64,000 nt of DNA from Fodinicurvata sediminis DSM 21159 (GCF_000420625.1 NZ_ATVH01000016.1:186001-250000), one strand, 5' to 3'; shown: positions 37,455 through 46,388, numbered from the stretch's first letter. The notes: a model not told the origin generated them from the sequence alone. A program made the numbers and translations.

Positions 37455-38021
37455 GTGAAAGTGAATGCCAGTGCACTGCGTCAGGGCAATGTTGTCGAGT
37501 ACAATGACAAGCTCTACGTCGTTCTCAAGGCCGACAATATCCAGCCGGGCAAAGGTACGCCGGTGACCCAGCTGGAAATGCGCCGCATCAGCGACGGCGT
37601 CAAGACTTCGGAGCGTTTCCGCACCACGGAGCAGGTGGAGAAGGCCTTCATTGAGGAAGGGGATTATCAATATCTCTATGAGGACGCCGACGGCTCGGCC
37701 TTCATGGAGGTCAATACCTTCGACCAGATCATCATTCCCAAGCAGGTGATCGGCGATGGTCAAGTCTATCTGCAGGAAGGGCTGGTGGTTAAGGTCTACC
37801 AGCACGAGGGTGTTCCTGTCAGCATCGAGCTGCCCCAGCGGGTGACGCTCGAGGTCACGGAGACGGAGCCAGTCGTCAAGGGACAGACGGCAGCCTCCTC
37901 GAACAAGCCTGCCACTCTCAGCAATGGACTGCGTGTCATGGTGCCCTCGCACATCACGGCCGGCACGCGGGTGATCGTGAACACGGCGGACAATACCTAC
38001 CAGGAACGCGCCAAGGACTGA
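37455..38021 (+). CDS. efp: elongation factor P
   Basis: A three-domain, 188-residue translation factor that rescues ribosomes stalled at polyproline. I start it at the GTG at 37455, which yields the family N-terminus [11 protein letters not shown] and has AAGGGA ten bases upstream; a TTG two codons earlier is possible. The modified loop reads QPGKG, so Lys33 is the residue that EpmA would decorate. The later regions ([20 protein letters not shown] and [23 protein letters not shown]) match domains II and III. The partner EpmB is not in the window. Confidence 0.93.
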   Translation: MKVNASALRQGNVVEYNDKLYVVLKADNIQPGKGTPVTQLEMRRISDGVKTSERFRTTEQVEKAFIEEGDYQYLYEDADGSAFMEVNTFDQIIIPKQVIGDGQVYLQEGLVVKVYQHEGVPVSIELPQRVTLEVTETEPVVKGQTAASSNKPATLSNGLRVMVPSHITAGTRVIVNTADNTYQERAKD

Positions 38022-38047
38022 TCTTCAGGACTGCGGCAAGCAGAAAG

Positions 38048-38069
38048 CCTCCTGCCGTGCGGCAGGGGG
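38048..38069 (+). terminator. weak terminator-like hairpin after efp
   Basis: CCTCCTGCC (38048-38056) can pair with GGCAGGGGG (38061-38069) around loop GTGC, allowing one G-U pair. A broken T-rich stretch (TTCTTAATTTTC) follows at 38078. Confidence 0.45.
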
Positions 38070-38611
38070 CGTGGGGTTCTTAATTTTCTGGGATGCAGAC
38101 TCATTCAGTCATCGATTAGTCCGGTCTGGCGGCGTCCTCGTCAGAAAGAAACGGGCTGGGGGTGCCACTTTGGATTTGTAAGGCGACATTTTCTCCAGCG
38201 CGCCGATCACTGATATAAAGGATGTCATCACTGGATTTGCGCGTAGGGATGCCGACCGATATCGGCGACTGCCTGCAGGTCGGTATAGAAAGCTCTGTAG
38301 GCCGTTAGCCTTTTTTCTTCCTGCACATCATCCGTCAAGATCGGTCCGGACTCACGGGGATTTCCTGCATATTGCTCCAATCCTATTTTCAAATGGAGCC
38401 AGGCACGGATGCTGCTAGAGTATTATGGAGTGGGACTACCCATAACTAGAAACTGGTTTAGGGAAATTTGGAATCGCGAGACAGTGGAGAAGAGTTGGCT
38501 GCCGATTCAAAGAGGCGTGCAGGGACTGCCGAGCAGTGGCACGGCGCCGACATGGGCAGAGTTTCAGTTAGGCTGACAGTATAGGTGTGCGTGGGCTCCC
38601 AGAAACGAATA
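38070..38611. other. long sparse region between efp and an acidic exported protein
   Basis: No firm gene. GC content drops below the local average, especially 38410-38490. One short open frame on the minus strand (38228-38392) is listed separately with low confidence. No insertion-sequence ends or direct repeats were noticed. Confidence 0.4.
38228..38392 (-). CDS. possible small ORF or gene remnant
   Basis: A frame of 54 codons from a TTG reads KIGLEQYAGNPRES, then TDDVQEEKRLTAYRAFYTDL and QAVADIGRHPYAQIQ. Its composition is protein-like, with amphipathic helical patches. The frame stays open another nine codons upstream without an ATG, and there is no ribosome site. It may be the tail of a decayed gene or chance. 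No family was recognised. Confidence 0.2.
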   Translation of the reverse strand: MKIGLEQYAGNPRESGPILTDDVQEEKRLTAYRAFYTDLQAVADIGRHPYAQIQ

Positions 38612-38635
38612 GCCCCTGCCGTCTCCGGCAGGGGC
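38612..38635 (-). terminator. hairpin after the acidic exported protein gene
   Basis: A 9-base-pair perfect stem (38612-38620 with 38627-38635), loop GTCTCC. On the minus strand TATTCGTTTC follows, a poor U-tract. It lies 30 bases past the stop codon. Confidence 0.6.
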
Positions 38636-38665
38636 CTCGCAGGTATGTAGAAGGACGAACCCAAG

Positions 38666-39040
38666 TTACTCAGTAATGTTCTCGTCCTTTTCTTCGTCGA
38701 CGAGATCCTTATCACTAACCGATGGGGTACTGCCCATCGCAGCGTTGTTGTTGCTGTCATCGCCATCAATATCTTCGGCACCCTCTATGGAGGTGCCTTC
38801 CGGTTGGCCGCCAACATCGTTATGGTCGGTGTCAGGGTTATTGGACATGGTGTCCAGGGCGGGATCTTCGTCCTGCTTCATCTCTTCCGCCGATGCTGGG
38901 CCGGATTCCCGAGATGTCTCCTGGTTCTGGGCAAGAAGCATGGTGTCCTCGCTCATGCTTCCAGGCTGGGCAAAGGCTATTCCGGTGGCCATCAGGCCTG
39001 CCAGAGTGGCGGGCAGGATTGTCAATTTCACGGATTTCAT
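38666..39040 (-). CDS. small acidic exported hypothetical protein
   Basis: A 124-residue protein with a signal peptide (KSVKLTILPATLAGLMATGIAFA, residues 2-24) and a mature part almost devoid of hydrophobic residues, rich in Asp, Glu, Asn and Ser (for example EEMKQDEDPALD, DIDGDDSNNNAAM, DLVDEEKDENITE). It should be secreted and intrinsically disordered. It resembles in style the acidic N-terminal part of the PRC-barrel protein at 39.4-40.2 kb, the next gene upstream on the same strand. No family is known to me. Confidence 0.6.
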   Translation of the reverse strand: MKSVKLTILPATLAGLMATGIAFAQPGSMSEDTMLLAQNQETSRESGPASAEEMKQDEDPALDTMSNNPDTDHNDVGGQPEGTSIEGAEDIDGDDSNNNAAMGSTPSVSDKDLVDEEKDENITE

Positions 39041-39370
39041 TCTATACTATCCTTTCTCAAGTTGTCTGAGAGTCCCCCTGCTTTTCTGATTGGGTAGAGG
39101 AGAAGCAGGGGGATAGACGCTGTTTCGCGCCTCCATCAGAGGTCGCACCCTCCGAACTAGTGTCCAATGCTGCTGCGTCAATCATGGAGCGCTTCACCTC
39201 TCTTCTTGTTCGAGAGCAAGGCGAATTGGGCAAAGGAGGGATAATCCCGGTTGTCAATGACCAGGCTGCTGTTCTTCGTGGCCAATAATGTTTCGGGCAG
39301 AAGTGCCAAGGGAAGGGACTTAATCAATCAACTCTTCGACGGGCAAGGTGCAGCCTGGCTGGAGAAAAAG
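39041..39370. other. intergenic region with a 10-base-pair hairpin
   Basis: No gene is supported. An inverted repeat (39074-39083 with 39103-39112, CCCCCTGCTT/AAGCAGGGGG) lies 34 bases upstream of the small acidic protein start, without a T-run on either strand, so it may be a leader or operator rather than a terminator. Confidence 0.4.
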
Positions 39371-39408
39371 CCCCTGCCTCCCCAGGGGGCAGGGATGGGA
39401 GGCAGGGG
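39371..39408 (-). terminator. intrinsic terminator of the PRC-barrel protein gene
   Basis: A 12-base-pair perfect stem (39371-39382 with 39397-39408). On the minus strand CTTTTTCTCC follows. It is 11 bases past the stop codon. Confidence 0.85.
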
Positions 39409-39419
39409 TAAGGAAGCCC

Positions 39420-40235
39420 TCAGTCCATGTCTTCGGGGGCTTCGTATTCCGGCATTTCGTCAATGTCCTCTTCCGTGAGCGAGGTCACCAATTCACCTTC
39501 TTCGCCAGGTGAAAGGTCCGATAGCTCAATCGCGAGTTCCTTGGCGCCTATACCGAGAATGCCGCCGGCCTTGGCGAGTACGGCCACAACCTCGCCAACC
39601 TCGTTGGCCAGCAGGTCATCAACACGTGCAATTTCATCTCCCTCCTGGTTGACGATGGCAGCTCCGGCAACCTCTTCGGCGTCCATGCCATTGCTGAGTG
39701 TGACGGCTTCATAGTCGCCTTCCAGGGGGCGCAGTTTGGAGGTGTCGACGCTATCCTCCTCGGGGGTTTCCACGGATGAACTTTCGGCGTCGTCCTCATC
39801 CATGGCCTCGTCCATGGCATCCTCGGCGCCCTCGGCAGTCTCGTCCACCTCTTCGGCAGCGTCTTCGGCTGTTTCCTCTACGCTCTCGGCTGCATCTTCA
39901 GCTGCTTCTTCTGTCGCCTCGGCTGCGCCAATGTCATCTTCCTCCTCGACGTCAGCGCCTTCCTCTGCAGAGTGCGCTGCGTCGTCATCGAAGGCTTCGC
40001 CAACTTCGGCACCTTCCTCGTCGCCGGCATACTCTTCTTTTTCGCTTTCTCCATCCCCGCTTTCGGCACCGGCCTCGGCGTTCACGCCAGAGCCGGATTC
40101 CGGGGAGGATTCGGTGGTTTCTGCGGGCTGTCCGCTATCCTGCTCGGAAGGCGTGGAGGACTGAGCCACGGCCAAGCTCGTGGATGCCAACAGCAAAGCT
40201 GCGGCGGGAATCAAGGTTGATATACGGGGCTTCAT
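39420..40235 (-). CDS. exported PRC-barrel protein with long acidic region
   Basis: A 271-residue precursor with a signal peptide (residues 1-24, PAAALLLASTSLAVAQ). Residues 25-165 are a low-complexity, extremely acidic Glu/Ala/Asp region with helical repeats such as EEAAEDAAESVEETAEDAAEEVDE written here by pattern (EAAEDAAE units). Residues ~175-245 look like a PRC-barrel (AVTLSNGMDAEEVAGAAIVN, EIARVDDLLANE, GEVVAVLAKAGG, KELAIELSDLS). PRC-barrels are small beta-domains found in photosynthetic reaction centres and envelope stress proteins. The acidic part should bind cations or water. It stands alone with its own terminator. Confidence 0.78.
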   Translation of the reverse strand: MKPRISTLIPAAALLLASTSLAVAQSSTPSEQDSGQPAETTESSPESGSGVNAEAGAESGDGESEKEEYAGDEEGAEVGEAFDDDAAHSAEEGADVEEEDDIGAAEATEEAAEDAAESVEETAEDAAEEVDETAEGAEDAMDEAMDEDDAESSSVETPEEDSVDTSKLRPLEGDYEAVTLSNGMDAEEVAGAAIVNQEGDEIARVDDLLANEVGEVVAVLAKAGGILGIGAKELAIELSDLSPGEEGELVTSLTEEDIDEMPEYEAPEDMD

Positions 40236-40453
40236 GGTTGCACCTCATTGTAAACCATTGTCTGGTCCAGAAGAGGTTGGGAAGCCCTCTCGAGACTGCA
40301 ATGGACTTACCAACAATGCCCCAGCATTGCCCTTACCATCCCACAATAGATGCCTTTTCCCGCTCACAAGGGCAGGAAAATGCACACTATGTCACAAGCG
40401 CTGCCTGTCGCCCGTCATAACGGCGAATCCTTAAGAGGCCGTGCTTTCGATTG

Positions 40454-41143
40454 TCAGGACTGAACAACCTGACAGGTCAGTTCGCCGATGCGTTCTATGC
40501 TGCCGTACAAGCTGTTTCCGGGAAGAACTGGACCGACCCCGGCAGGTGTGCCGGTGTAGATCAGGTCCCCGGGATGGAGGGTGAAATAGCGGCTGAGGTG
40601 CGCCAGCAACTCCTCCACAGACCAGGTCATCTGGGCAAGATCCCCGGATTGGCGCTCTTCTCCGTCAACCGACAGGGCGATCCTGCCCTCGCTGGGGTGC
40701 CCGATGTCGGAGGCCGGGTAGAGGCGTGAACAGGGGGCGGAACAATCGAACGCCTTGCCCACTTCCCAGGGGCGCCCCTTTTTCTTGGCTTCCCCCTGCA
40801 GGTCGCGCCGGGTCATGTCGAGGCCAACCCCATAGCCGAAGATATGCTGGCGCGTCTTGTCCCGCGTTATGTTTCGCCCGCCTGTGCCAAGAGCCACCAC
40901 GAGCTCGATTTCGTGGTGAACATTCTGGCTTTCCGAGGGGTAGGGGAAATCCTGTCCTTCGGGCAACAGACTGCTGGCCGGTTTCATGAAAAAGAAAGGC
41001 AGTTCCCGGCTGTCCTCACCCATTTCCTGCACGTGTTCGGAATAATTGCGACCGACACAGAATATGCGGCGCACCGGAAAGGTCTCCTGCCGGCCATGGA
41101 TTGGCAGGAAGGGGTGAGTCCAGGGAGCGGGAATGTCTGTCAT
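40454..41143 (-). CDS. fumarylacetoacetate hydrolase family protein
   Basis: A 229-residue protein of the FAH/acylpyruvase family. It has RIFCVGRNYSEHVQEMG near residue 26, the metal-binding HHEIELVVALG near 75, GYGVGLDMTRRDLQGEAKKKGRPWEVGKAFD near 102, and LIYTGTPAGVGPVLPGN near 195. The fold acts on C-C bonds of acylpyruvates or decarboxylates oxaloacetate; the substrate is not resolved. It is divergent from the DctPQM operon. An AGAAGG ribosome site supports the start. Confidence 0.9.
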   Translation of the reverse strand: MTDIPAPWTHPFLPIHGRQETFPVRRIFCVGRNYSEHVQEMGEDSRELPFFFMKPASSLLPEGQDFPYPSESQNVHHEIELVVALGTGGRNITRDKTRQHIFGYGVGLDMTRRDLQGEAKKKGRPWEVGKAFDCSAPCSRLYPASDIGHPSEGRIALSVDGEERQSGDLAQMTWSVEELLAHLSRYFTLHPGDLIYTGTPAGVGPVLPGNSLYGSIERIGELTCQVVQS

Positions 41144-41295
41144 GGTCGAACCTTCTGCTAGGATGAGAGTCGGATTTGCTGCAGAGATAGTGGATTCCTG
41201 TCAACTTTACCTAAAGCGGGCATGCTTCTATAGCTGTTGCGGCCCGGTTGGGCCAGGCAGTCGGGTCACGTCGTGCAGGAAAGGGTATAATCTTG

Positions 41296-42342
41296 ATGTT
41301 CAGGCTGAAATTCCATTGGGCAGTTTTCGTGTCTGCTTGTCTTTTGCTGGGGATGGCGATGACGGCCCGCGCCCAGACGCAGGATGTCACCTTGCGGATC
41401 CATCACTTCCTGCCGGCATCTTCCACGGTACAGGTCGAGCTGCTCGAGCCCTGGGCTGAACGAGTCGAGACTCAATCGGAGGGACGGATCGCCATTGAGA
41501 TCTATCCGACAATGCAGTTGGGAGGACGTGCGCCCCAGCTTTTCGACCAGGTGCGTGACGGCGTGGTGGACATGGTGTGGACGCTGCCAGGCTATACCCC
41601 TGGACGCTTCCCCAAGCTGGAGGTTTTCGAGCTGCCTTTCGTACCGGGCAGTGCCAAAGCCACCAGTGCCGCGGCTCAGAGCTATTTCGAAAGCCATGCC
41701 AGCGATGAACTGGCTGAGGTGCACCCCATCCTGGTTCATGCGCATGCGCCCGGCAGCCTGCACATGAATGACAAGCGCATTCGCAATCTGGAGGATATCC
41801 AGAACGTCAAGGTGCGCGCGCCAACCCGCATCATCAATGATACCCTGGAGGAGATCGGAGCTGCGCCGGTCGGCATGCCCGTCCCCCAGGTGCCGGAGGC
41901 CATGTCAAAGGGCGTCATTCAGGGGGCAGCGCTGCCCTATGAGGTCACCCGCTCGTTGCGCATGCATGAACTGACCGACAGTCACACCGAGTTCCACGGC
42001 GAGCGCGGCCTCTACACGGCGGTCTTCCTGTTCCTGATGAACAAGCAAAGCTATGAAGCCTTGCCGCAGGATTTGCGTCAGGTGATTGATGACAACAGTG
42101 GGCTCGAGCTTGCCCTGGAGATCGGTGCCACCTGGGACGAGGCGGAAGAGCCCGGTCGCGAAGCCGCGCGAGAGGAGGGGCACGCCTTCGACATTATCGA
42201 GGGCGAGGAACTGGAACGCTGGCAGGAGGCCAGCCAGCCGGTGATCGATGCCTGGATTGCCGAGCGGGATGAAGCGGGTGATGACGGCGCAGCCCTGCTG
42301 TCGGCGGCCCGGCAGTTGATTGAGCAATACAGCGAGAAATAG
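41296..42342 (+). CDS. dctP: TRAP transporter substrate-binding protein DctP
   Basis: Periplasmic binding protein of 348 residues. A signal peptide (MFRLKFHWAVFVSACLLLG, cleavage near residue 27) precedes LRIHHFLPASSTVQVELLEPWAERVE, the usual DctP start. The PTMQLGGRAPQLFDQVRDGVVDMVW and KVRAPTRIINDTLEEIGAAPVGMP stretches (the latter with the carboxylate-binding Arg near 176) are diagnostic. It is first of three transporter genes; dctQ begins directly after its stop. The substrate is probably an organic acid. Confidence 0.92.
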   Translation: MFRLKFHWAVFVSACLLLGMAMTARAQTQDVTLRIHHFLPASSTVQVELLEPWAERVETQSEGRIAIEIYPTMQLGGRAPQLFDQVRDGVVDMVWTLPGYTPGRFPKLEVFELPFVPGSAKATSAAAQSYFESHASDELAEVHPILVHAHAPGSLHMNDKRIRNLEDIQNVKVRAPTRIINDTLEEIGAAPVGMPVPQVPEAMSKGVIQGAALPYEVTRSLRMHELTDSHTEFHGERGLYTAVFLFLMNKQSYEALPQDLRQVIDDNSGLELALEIGATWDEAEEPGREAAREEGHAFDIIEGEELERWQEASQPVIDAWIAERDEAGDDGAALLSAARQLIEQYSEK

Positions 42343-42885
42343 ATGGCGATGTCAGGGGGAGCTGAGAAGAGGGCGGCTCCGCTCTGGGCCATGCTGGACC
42401 GTGGGATGCATGCCGTGGCCGCAGGCTTTGCCATTCTTGGCGGCCTGGTTCTGTCCCTGGTGGCCGTCATCACGGTTGGCAGCATTCTGGCGCGGGCCTT
42501 TCTGGGAAGCGGTCTGGGTGGTGATTACGAGCTGGTGGAAATGGGCTGTGCCATGGCGGTTTTCACCTTCCTGCCCTACTGTCAACTGGTGCGCGCCCAT
42601 GCGAAGGTGGATTTTCTCAGCCGGTGGTTCGGTGTGTGGCTGACCCATTTCCTGGATGCCCTGGCTGATGTGCTGTTCCTGGTCATTGCCATTCTTCTGA
42701 CCTGGCGCCTGAGCGTTGGGGCGCTGGATGTCCTGCAGTATGGAGAATCGACCATGGTGCTGCGCCTGCCTGTATGGTGGGGTTTCGTGCCAGCCGTTCT
42801 GTCCTGCGGGCTGCTGTGCGTTGTCTGCCTTTATGGTCTGCTGCGGCGTTTTCTTGGGCCCGGACTGCACGAGAGCGGGAGATGA
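42343..42885 (+). CDS. dctQ: TRAP transporter small permease DctQ
   Basis: Inner-membrane protein of 180 residues with four helices. The DctQ pattern GSGLGGDYELVEMGCAMAVFTFLPYCQLVRAHAKVDFL lies near residue 55. It pairs with DctM. The ATG follows the dctP stop without a gap, and its own stop overlaps dctM by four bases. Confidence 0.9.
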   Translation: MAMSGGAEKRAAPLWAMLDRGMHAVAAGFAILGGLVLSLVAVITVGSILARAFLGSGLGGDYELVEMGCAMAVFTFLPYCQLVRAHAKVDFLSRWFGVWLTHFLDALADVLFLVIAILLTWRLSVGALDVLQYGESTMVLRLPVWWGFVPAVLSCGLLCVVCLYGLLRRFLGPGLHESGR

Positions 42886-44198
42886 CGGCCTTTTCGCTGG
42901 GTCTTGCCAGTTTCCCGCTGCTTCTGGTGCTGTTGGCCCTGCGCCTGCCTATCGGGGTGGCCATGCTGGTTGTCGGGGGCGGCGGCTATATGCTGGTCAA
43001 TGGCGAAACCGCGTTGCTGAATTACCTGAAGACCACACCCTATTACCTGTTTGCCAATTATTCCTTCTCGGTCATCCCCCTGTTCCTGCTGATGGGGCAG
43101 TTCGCCACGCGTGCAGGCCTGTCGGAGTCTCTTTTCCGCGCGGCCTATGTCTTTCTGGGCCACCGGCGCGGCGGGTTGGCCATTGCCGGGATCGGCGGCT
43201 GCGCAGGGTTCGGGGCCATTTGCGGCTCGTCCACGGCGACCGCTTCCACCATGGGACAGGTGGCCCTGCCGGAGATGCGCCGCTATGGCTATTCTGGTGC
43301 ACTTTCCACCGGGACGCTGGCCGCCGGCGGGACCCTGGGAATCCTGATCCCGCCTTCGGTCATCCTGGTGATCTACGCCATCCTGACCGAGCAGAATGTC
43401 GCCGCCATGTTCCTGGCCGCCTTTGTCCCAGCCATGCTGGCGATCCTCGGCTTCATGTTGGCCGTTTCGGTCTATGTCCGCCTGTTCCCTGGCGAAGGGC
43501 CGTCAGCCCCCAAGGCTTCCTGGAAAGAACGCGGGCGCACCCTGCTGACCATCTGGCCCGCACTGGCAATTTTCCTGGCCGTGATCGGGGGTATCTATGG
43601 AGGTGTTTTCACACCCACGGAAGCTGCGGCCGTCGGGGCTGTGGCAACAGGATTCCTGGCCCTGCTGAAGGGAGGGCTGGCGAACGGAGGCTGGAAAGAA
43701 GTTCTTCAGGGCACGGCCCAGACCACGGCCATGATCTTCCTCATCCTGTTGGGTGCCGAGGTGTATTCCGCTTTCCTCGCCATGACCCGCATGCCCATGG
43801 AAGCTGCTTCCTGGATCACGGCGGCTGAGCTTTCTCCCTATCTGGTCATCGGGGGCATCCTGCTGTTCTATCTCTTGCTGGGCTGTGTCATGGACAGTCT
43901 GTCCATGATCCTTCTGACCATTCCCATCCTCTTTCCCATTGTAAGCGGCCTGGATTTCGGACTGACTTACGAGGAAACCGCAATCTGGTTCGGTATCCTG
44001 ACCGTGATTGTGGTGGAACTTGGCTTGATTACGCCCCCCGTCGGTCTCAATGTCTTCGTCATCAATGCCATGGCGAAGGATGTTCCAATGCTGGAGACCT
44101 TTCGCGGGGTCTTGCCGTTCCTGATTGCGGAAGTGGTGCGTGTGGTCCTTCTGGTCGCGTTTCCGGGCATAGTCCTGTTTGCCCTGAGGTTTGCATGA
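42882..44198 (+). CDS. dctM: TRAP transporter large permease DctM
   Basis: Inner-membrane channel subunit of 438 residues with about twelve helices. Signatures include SVIPLFLLMGQFATRAGLS near residue 60, GFGAICGSSTATASTMGQVALPEM near 105, AAGGTLGILIPPSVILVIYAILTE near 145, GGVFTPTEAAAVGAVAT near 230, and ELGLITPPVGLNVFVINAMAKDVP near 375. The ATG at 42882 overlaps the dctQ stop. Its own stop overlaps the rarA start by four bases, so rarA is translationally coupled to the transporter. Confidence 0.93.
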   Translation: MTAFSLGLASFPLLLVLLALRLPIGVAMLVVGGGGYMLVNGETALLNYLKTTPYYLFANYSFSVIPLFLLMGQFATRAGLSESLFRAAYVFLGHRRGGLAIAGIGGCAGFGAICGSSTATASTMGQVALPEMRRYGYSGALSTGTLAAGGTLGILIPPSVILVIYAILTEQNVAAMFLAAFVPAMLAILGFMLAVSVYVRLFPGEGPSAPKASWKERGRTLLTIWPALAIFLAVIGGIYGGVFTPTEAAAVGAVATGFLALLKGGLANGGWKEVLQGTAQTTAMIFLILLGAEVYSAFLAMTRMPMEAASWITAAELSPYLVIGGILLFYLLLGCVMDSLSMILLTIPILFPIVSGLDFGLTYEETAIWFGILTVIVVELGLITPPVGLNVFVINAMAKDVPMLETFRGVLPFLIAEVVRVVLLVAFPGIVLFALRFA

Positions 44199-45493
44199 GT
44201 CCGACGGAAAGCCTTTTCGAAACCACGGCGGATCGGCCGCTTGCAGATCGCTTGCGGCCGACACGACTGGAGGACGTCGTGGGGCAGGAACATCTGCTGG
44301 CACCGGATGCGCCAATCGGGCGCATGGTCCAGCAGGGGCGCCTTGCCTCGATGATCCTGTGGGGTCCACCTGGATGCGGCAAAACGACCATTGCCCGCCT
44401 CATCGCGGAGGCGAGCGAGCTGGCCTTTGAGCCTTTGTCCGCCGTCTTTTCTGGAGTGGCGGATTTGCGCAAGGTTTTCGAGCGCGCGAAGGAACGTCGA
44501 AGCGCGGGACAGGGTACCCTGCTTTTCATCGATGAGGTGCACCGTTTCAATCGGGCTCAGCAGGACGGCTTCCTGCCCTATGTGGAGGACGGCACGGTCA
44601 TCCTGATCGGTGCCACGACGGAGAATCCCTCCTTCGAGCTGAATCCGGCGCTGCTGTCGCGCTGTCAGGTGTATGTGCTCAATCGTCTTGGCGAGCCGGC
44701 CCTGAGCGAACTGATGAGTCGGGCGGAGGTGGAAGCCGGACGCAGCCTGCCGTTGGACGAGGAAGCGCGCAGTGCCCTGTTGGCCATGGCCGATGGCGAT
44801 GGGCGCTACCTCCTGAACCTGGCCGAGCGTCTGATGGCTGAGCCGGCTGATGCGCAGCTGACCACGGCCGACTTGGTTGCCGTGGTCCAGAAGCGTGCGC
44901 CGATCTACGACAAGGGGCAGGAGAGCCACTACAACCTGATCAGCGCGCTGCACAAGTCTCTGAGAGGCTCGGACACTGATGCGGCCCTCTATTGGTTTTC
45001 GCGGATGATCGATGGGGGGGAGGACCCGGAATATGTTGCGCGCCGGCTGGTGCGCTTTGCGTCTGAAGATATCGGCCTGGCCGATCCGCAGGCGCTTCCC
45101 CAGGCTCTGGCAGCCTGGGATGCCTACAACCGCCTGGGTAGCCCGGAAGGCGAATTGGCCCTGGTACAGGCAGTCATCTATTTGGGAACGGCACCCAAAT
45201 CCAATGCCGCCTACAAGGCTTCCAAGGTTGCCTCGAAAACCGCCCGCGAAACGGGTTCTTTGGCACCCCCCAAGCATATCCTGAACGCACCGACCAAGCT
45301 GATGAAACAGCTGGGCTATGCCGAGGGTTATGCTTATGACCATAACACCGAAGAGGGTTTCTCGGGCCAGGATTACTTCCCGGATGAAATGCAACGCCAA
45401 GCTTTCTATCAACCAGTGGAGAGAGGGTTTGAGCGGGAAATCGCCAAGAGGTTGGATTACTGGGCACGTTTGAGAGCAAAAAAAGGTTCATAA
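44195..45493 (+). CDS. rarA: replication-associated recombination protein RarA (MgsA)
   Basis: AAA+ ATPase of 432 residues that acts at stalled replication forks, related to eukaryotic WRNIP1. It has the N-terminal LADRLRPTRLEDVVGQEHLLAPD, Walker A WGPPGCGKTTIARLIAE near residue 55, Walker B LLFIDEVHRFNRAQQD near 105, and sensor 1 IGATTENPSFELN near 130. The C-terminal tetramerisation part includes LHKSLRGSDTDAALYWFSRM and APTKLMKQLGYAEGYAYDHN. Its start overlaps dctM. Confidence 0.93.
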   Translation: MSPTESLFETTADRPLADRLRPTRLEDVVGQEHLLAPDAPIGRMVQQGRLASMILWGPPGCGKTTIARLIAEASELAFEPLSAVFSGVADLRKVFERAKERRSAGQGTLLFIDEVHRFNRAQQDGFLPYVEDGTVILIGATTENPSFELNPALLSRCQVYVLNRLGEPALSELMSRAEVEAGRSLPLDEEARSALLAMADGDGRYLLNLAERLMAEPADAQLTTADLVAVVQKRAPIYDKGQESHYNLISALHKSLRGSDTDAALYWFSRMIDGGEDPEYVARRLVRFASEDIGLADPQALPQALAAWDAYNRLGSPEGELALVQAVIYLGTAPKSNAAYKASKVASKTARETGSLAPPKHILNAPTKLMKQLGYAEGYAYDHNTEEGFSGQDYFPDEMQRQAFYQPVERGFEREIAKRLDYWARLRAKKGS

Positions 45494-45626
45494 AGAACTG
45501 CCTAGCTCAGCCTTGCGCAACCTGCGAATCCGTCATGCAAAGCTGATCCTTGCTTTGGCGCGCTGTCCGCGTAAGGTCCGCGGCTACGAGAAATCAGCTT
45601 TTCCAGAAGGCCGGTACAGGATCTGA

Positions 45627-46301
45627 ATGACAAAGACCATGACCGAGCAAAACATTCCAGACCGTTCCGCGGTCGCCCTTCTGACCATAGACCTGCAGCG
45701 CGATTTTGCCTGCCAGGGTTCTCCCATCCAGGCATCCGGAGTGGGCGCCTGCCTGCCGCGTGTCCGCAGGATCGTTCAAGCCTTCAGAGAGTACGAGAAG
45801 CCCATCTTCCATGCTGTGCGGCTTTATCGTCCGGACGGATCCAATGTGGACCTCTGCCGCCGTTCCGCGGTCATGGAAGGGCTGCGCGTCCTGATGCCCG
45901 GCACAAAGGGTGCGGAGTTGCTGGACGATATCAAGCCGAAGGCAGATATCCGACTGGATAGCGAGGAGCTGCTTTCCGGTGGTTTCCAGGAACTCGGAGC
46001 GAAGGAGTGGGCTTACTACAAACCCCGTTGGGGCGCCTTCTACGGAACCGAGCTGGAAACACGCTTGCGTGACTCGGGAATTGGCACTCTTGTGGTTGTG
46101 GGGTGCAATTTTCCGACTGGAGGACGAGCCACGATTTACGAGGGCTGTGCCCGGGATTTCTGTGTGATCGCGGGCAGTGATGCCATCTGTGATGCCAGCC
46201 GCGACGGCCTGGATGAACTGGGTCGCCTTGGCGCTTATCAGAAGACGACGGATGCCGTCCTCGAATGGCTTTCCGGAAAACGGCAGAACAGCGCTGCCTG
46301 A
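45627..46301 (+). CDS. isochorismatase-like cysteine hydrolase
   Basis: Soluble hydrolase of 224 residues. The catalytic Asp lies in LLTIDLQRDFACQG near residue 20, the Lys in YYKPRWGAF near 132, and the Cys in VVVGCNFPTGGRATIYEGCARDF near 155. These make the Asp-Lys-Cys triad of the isochorismatase fold. The group resembles N-carbamoylsarcosine amidohydrolase and nicotinamidase-like enzymes; the substrate is unknown. It sits between rarA and crcB, 133 bases after rarA. Confidence 0.85.
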   Translation: MTKTMTEQNIPDRSAVALLTIDLQRDFACQGSPIQASGVGACLPRVRRIVQAFREYEKPIFHAVRLYRPDGSNVDLCRRSAVMEGLRVLMPGTKGAELLDDIKPKADIRLDSEELLSGGFQELGAKEWAYYKPRWGAFYGTELETRLRDSGIGTLVVVGCNFPTGGRATIYEGCARDFCVIAGSDAICDASRDGLDELGRLGAYQKTTDAVLEWLSGKRQNSAA

Positions 46302-46388
46302 GCCTACTGAACAGCGACGGCTTTCCCGGACACGAGCCTTCTGGTAAAGGCTTTGCGCCAGACGATCCAGAAGGGAACTGAACTGACC

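Noticed and set aside
38458-38781. A 107-codon minus-strand frame overlapping the small acidic protein
   Set aside because: No motif, crosses a hairpin, and overlaps a better gene in another frame.
39736-40164. A Ser-rich plus-strand frame opposite the acidic PRC-barrel gene
   Set aside because: It is the mirror image of Glu/Asp repeats; the minus-strand gene has signal peptide, domain and terminator.
46302-46388. Possible fluoride riboswitch upstream of crcB
   Set aside because: The region is short and shows none of the conserved fluoride-aptamer segments I know.
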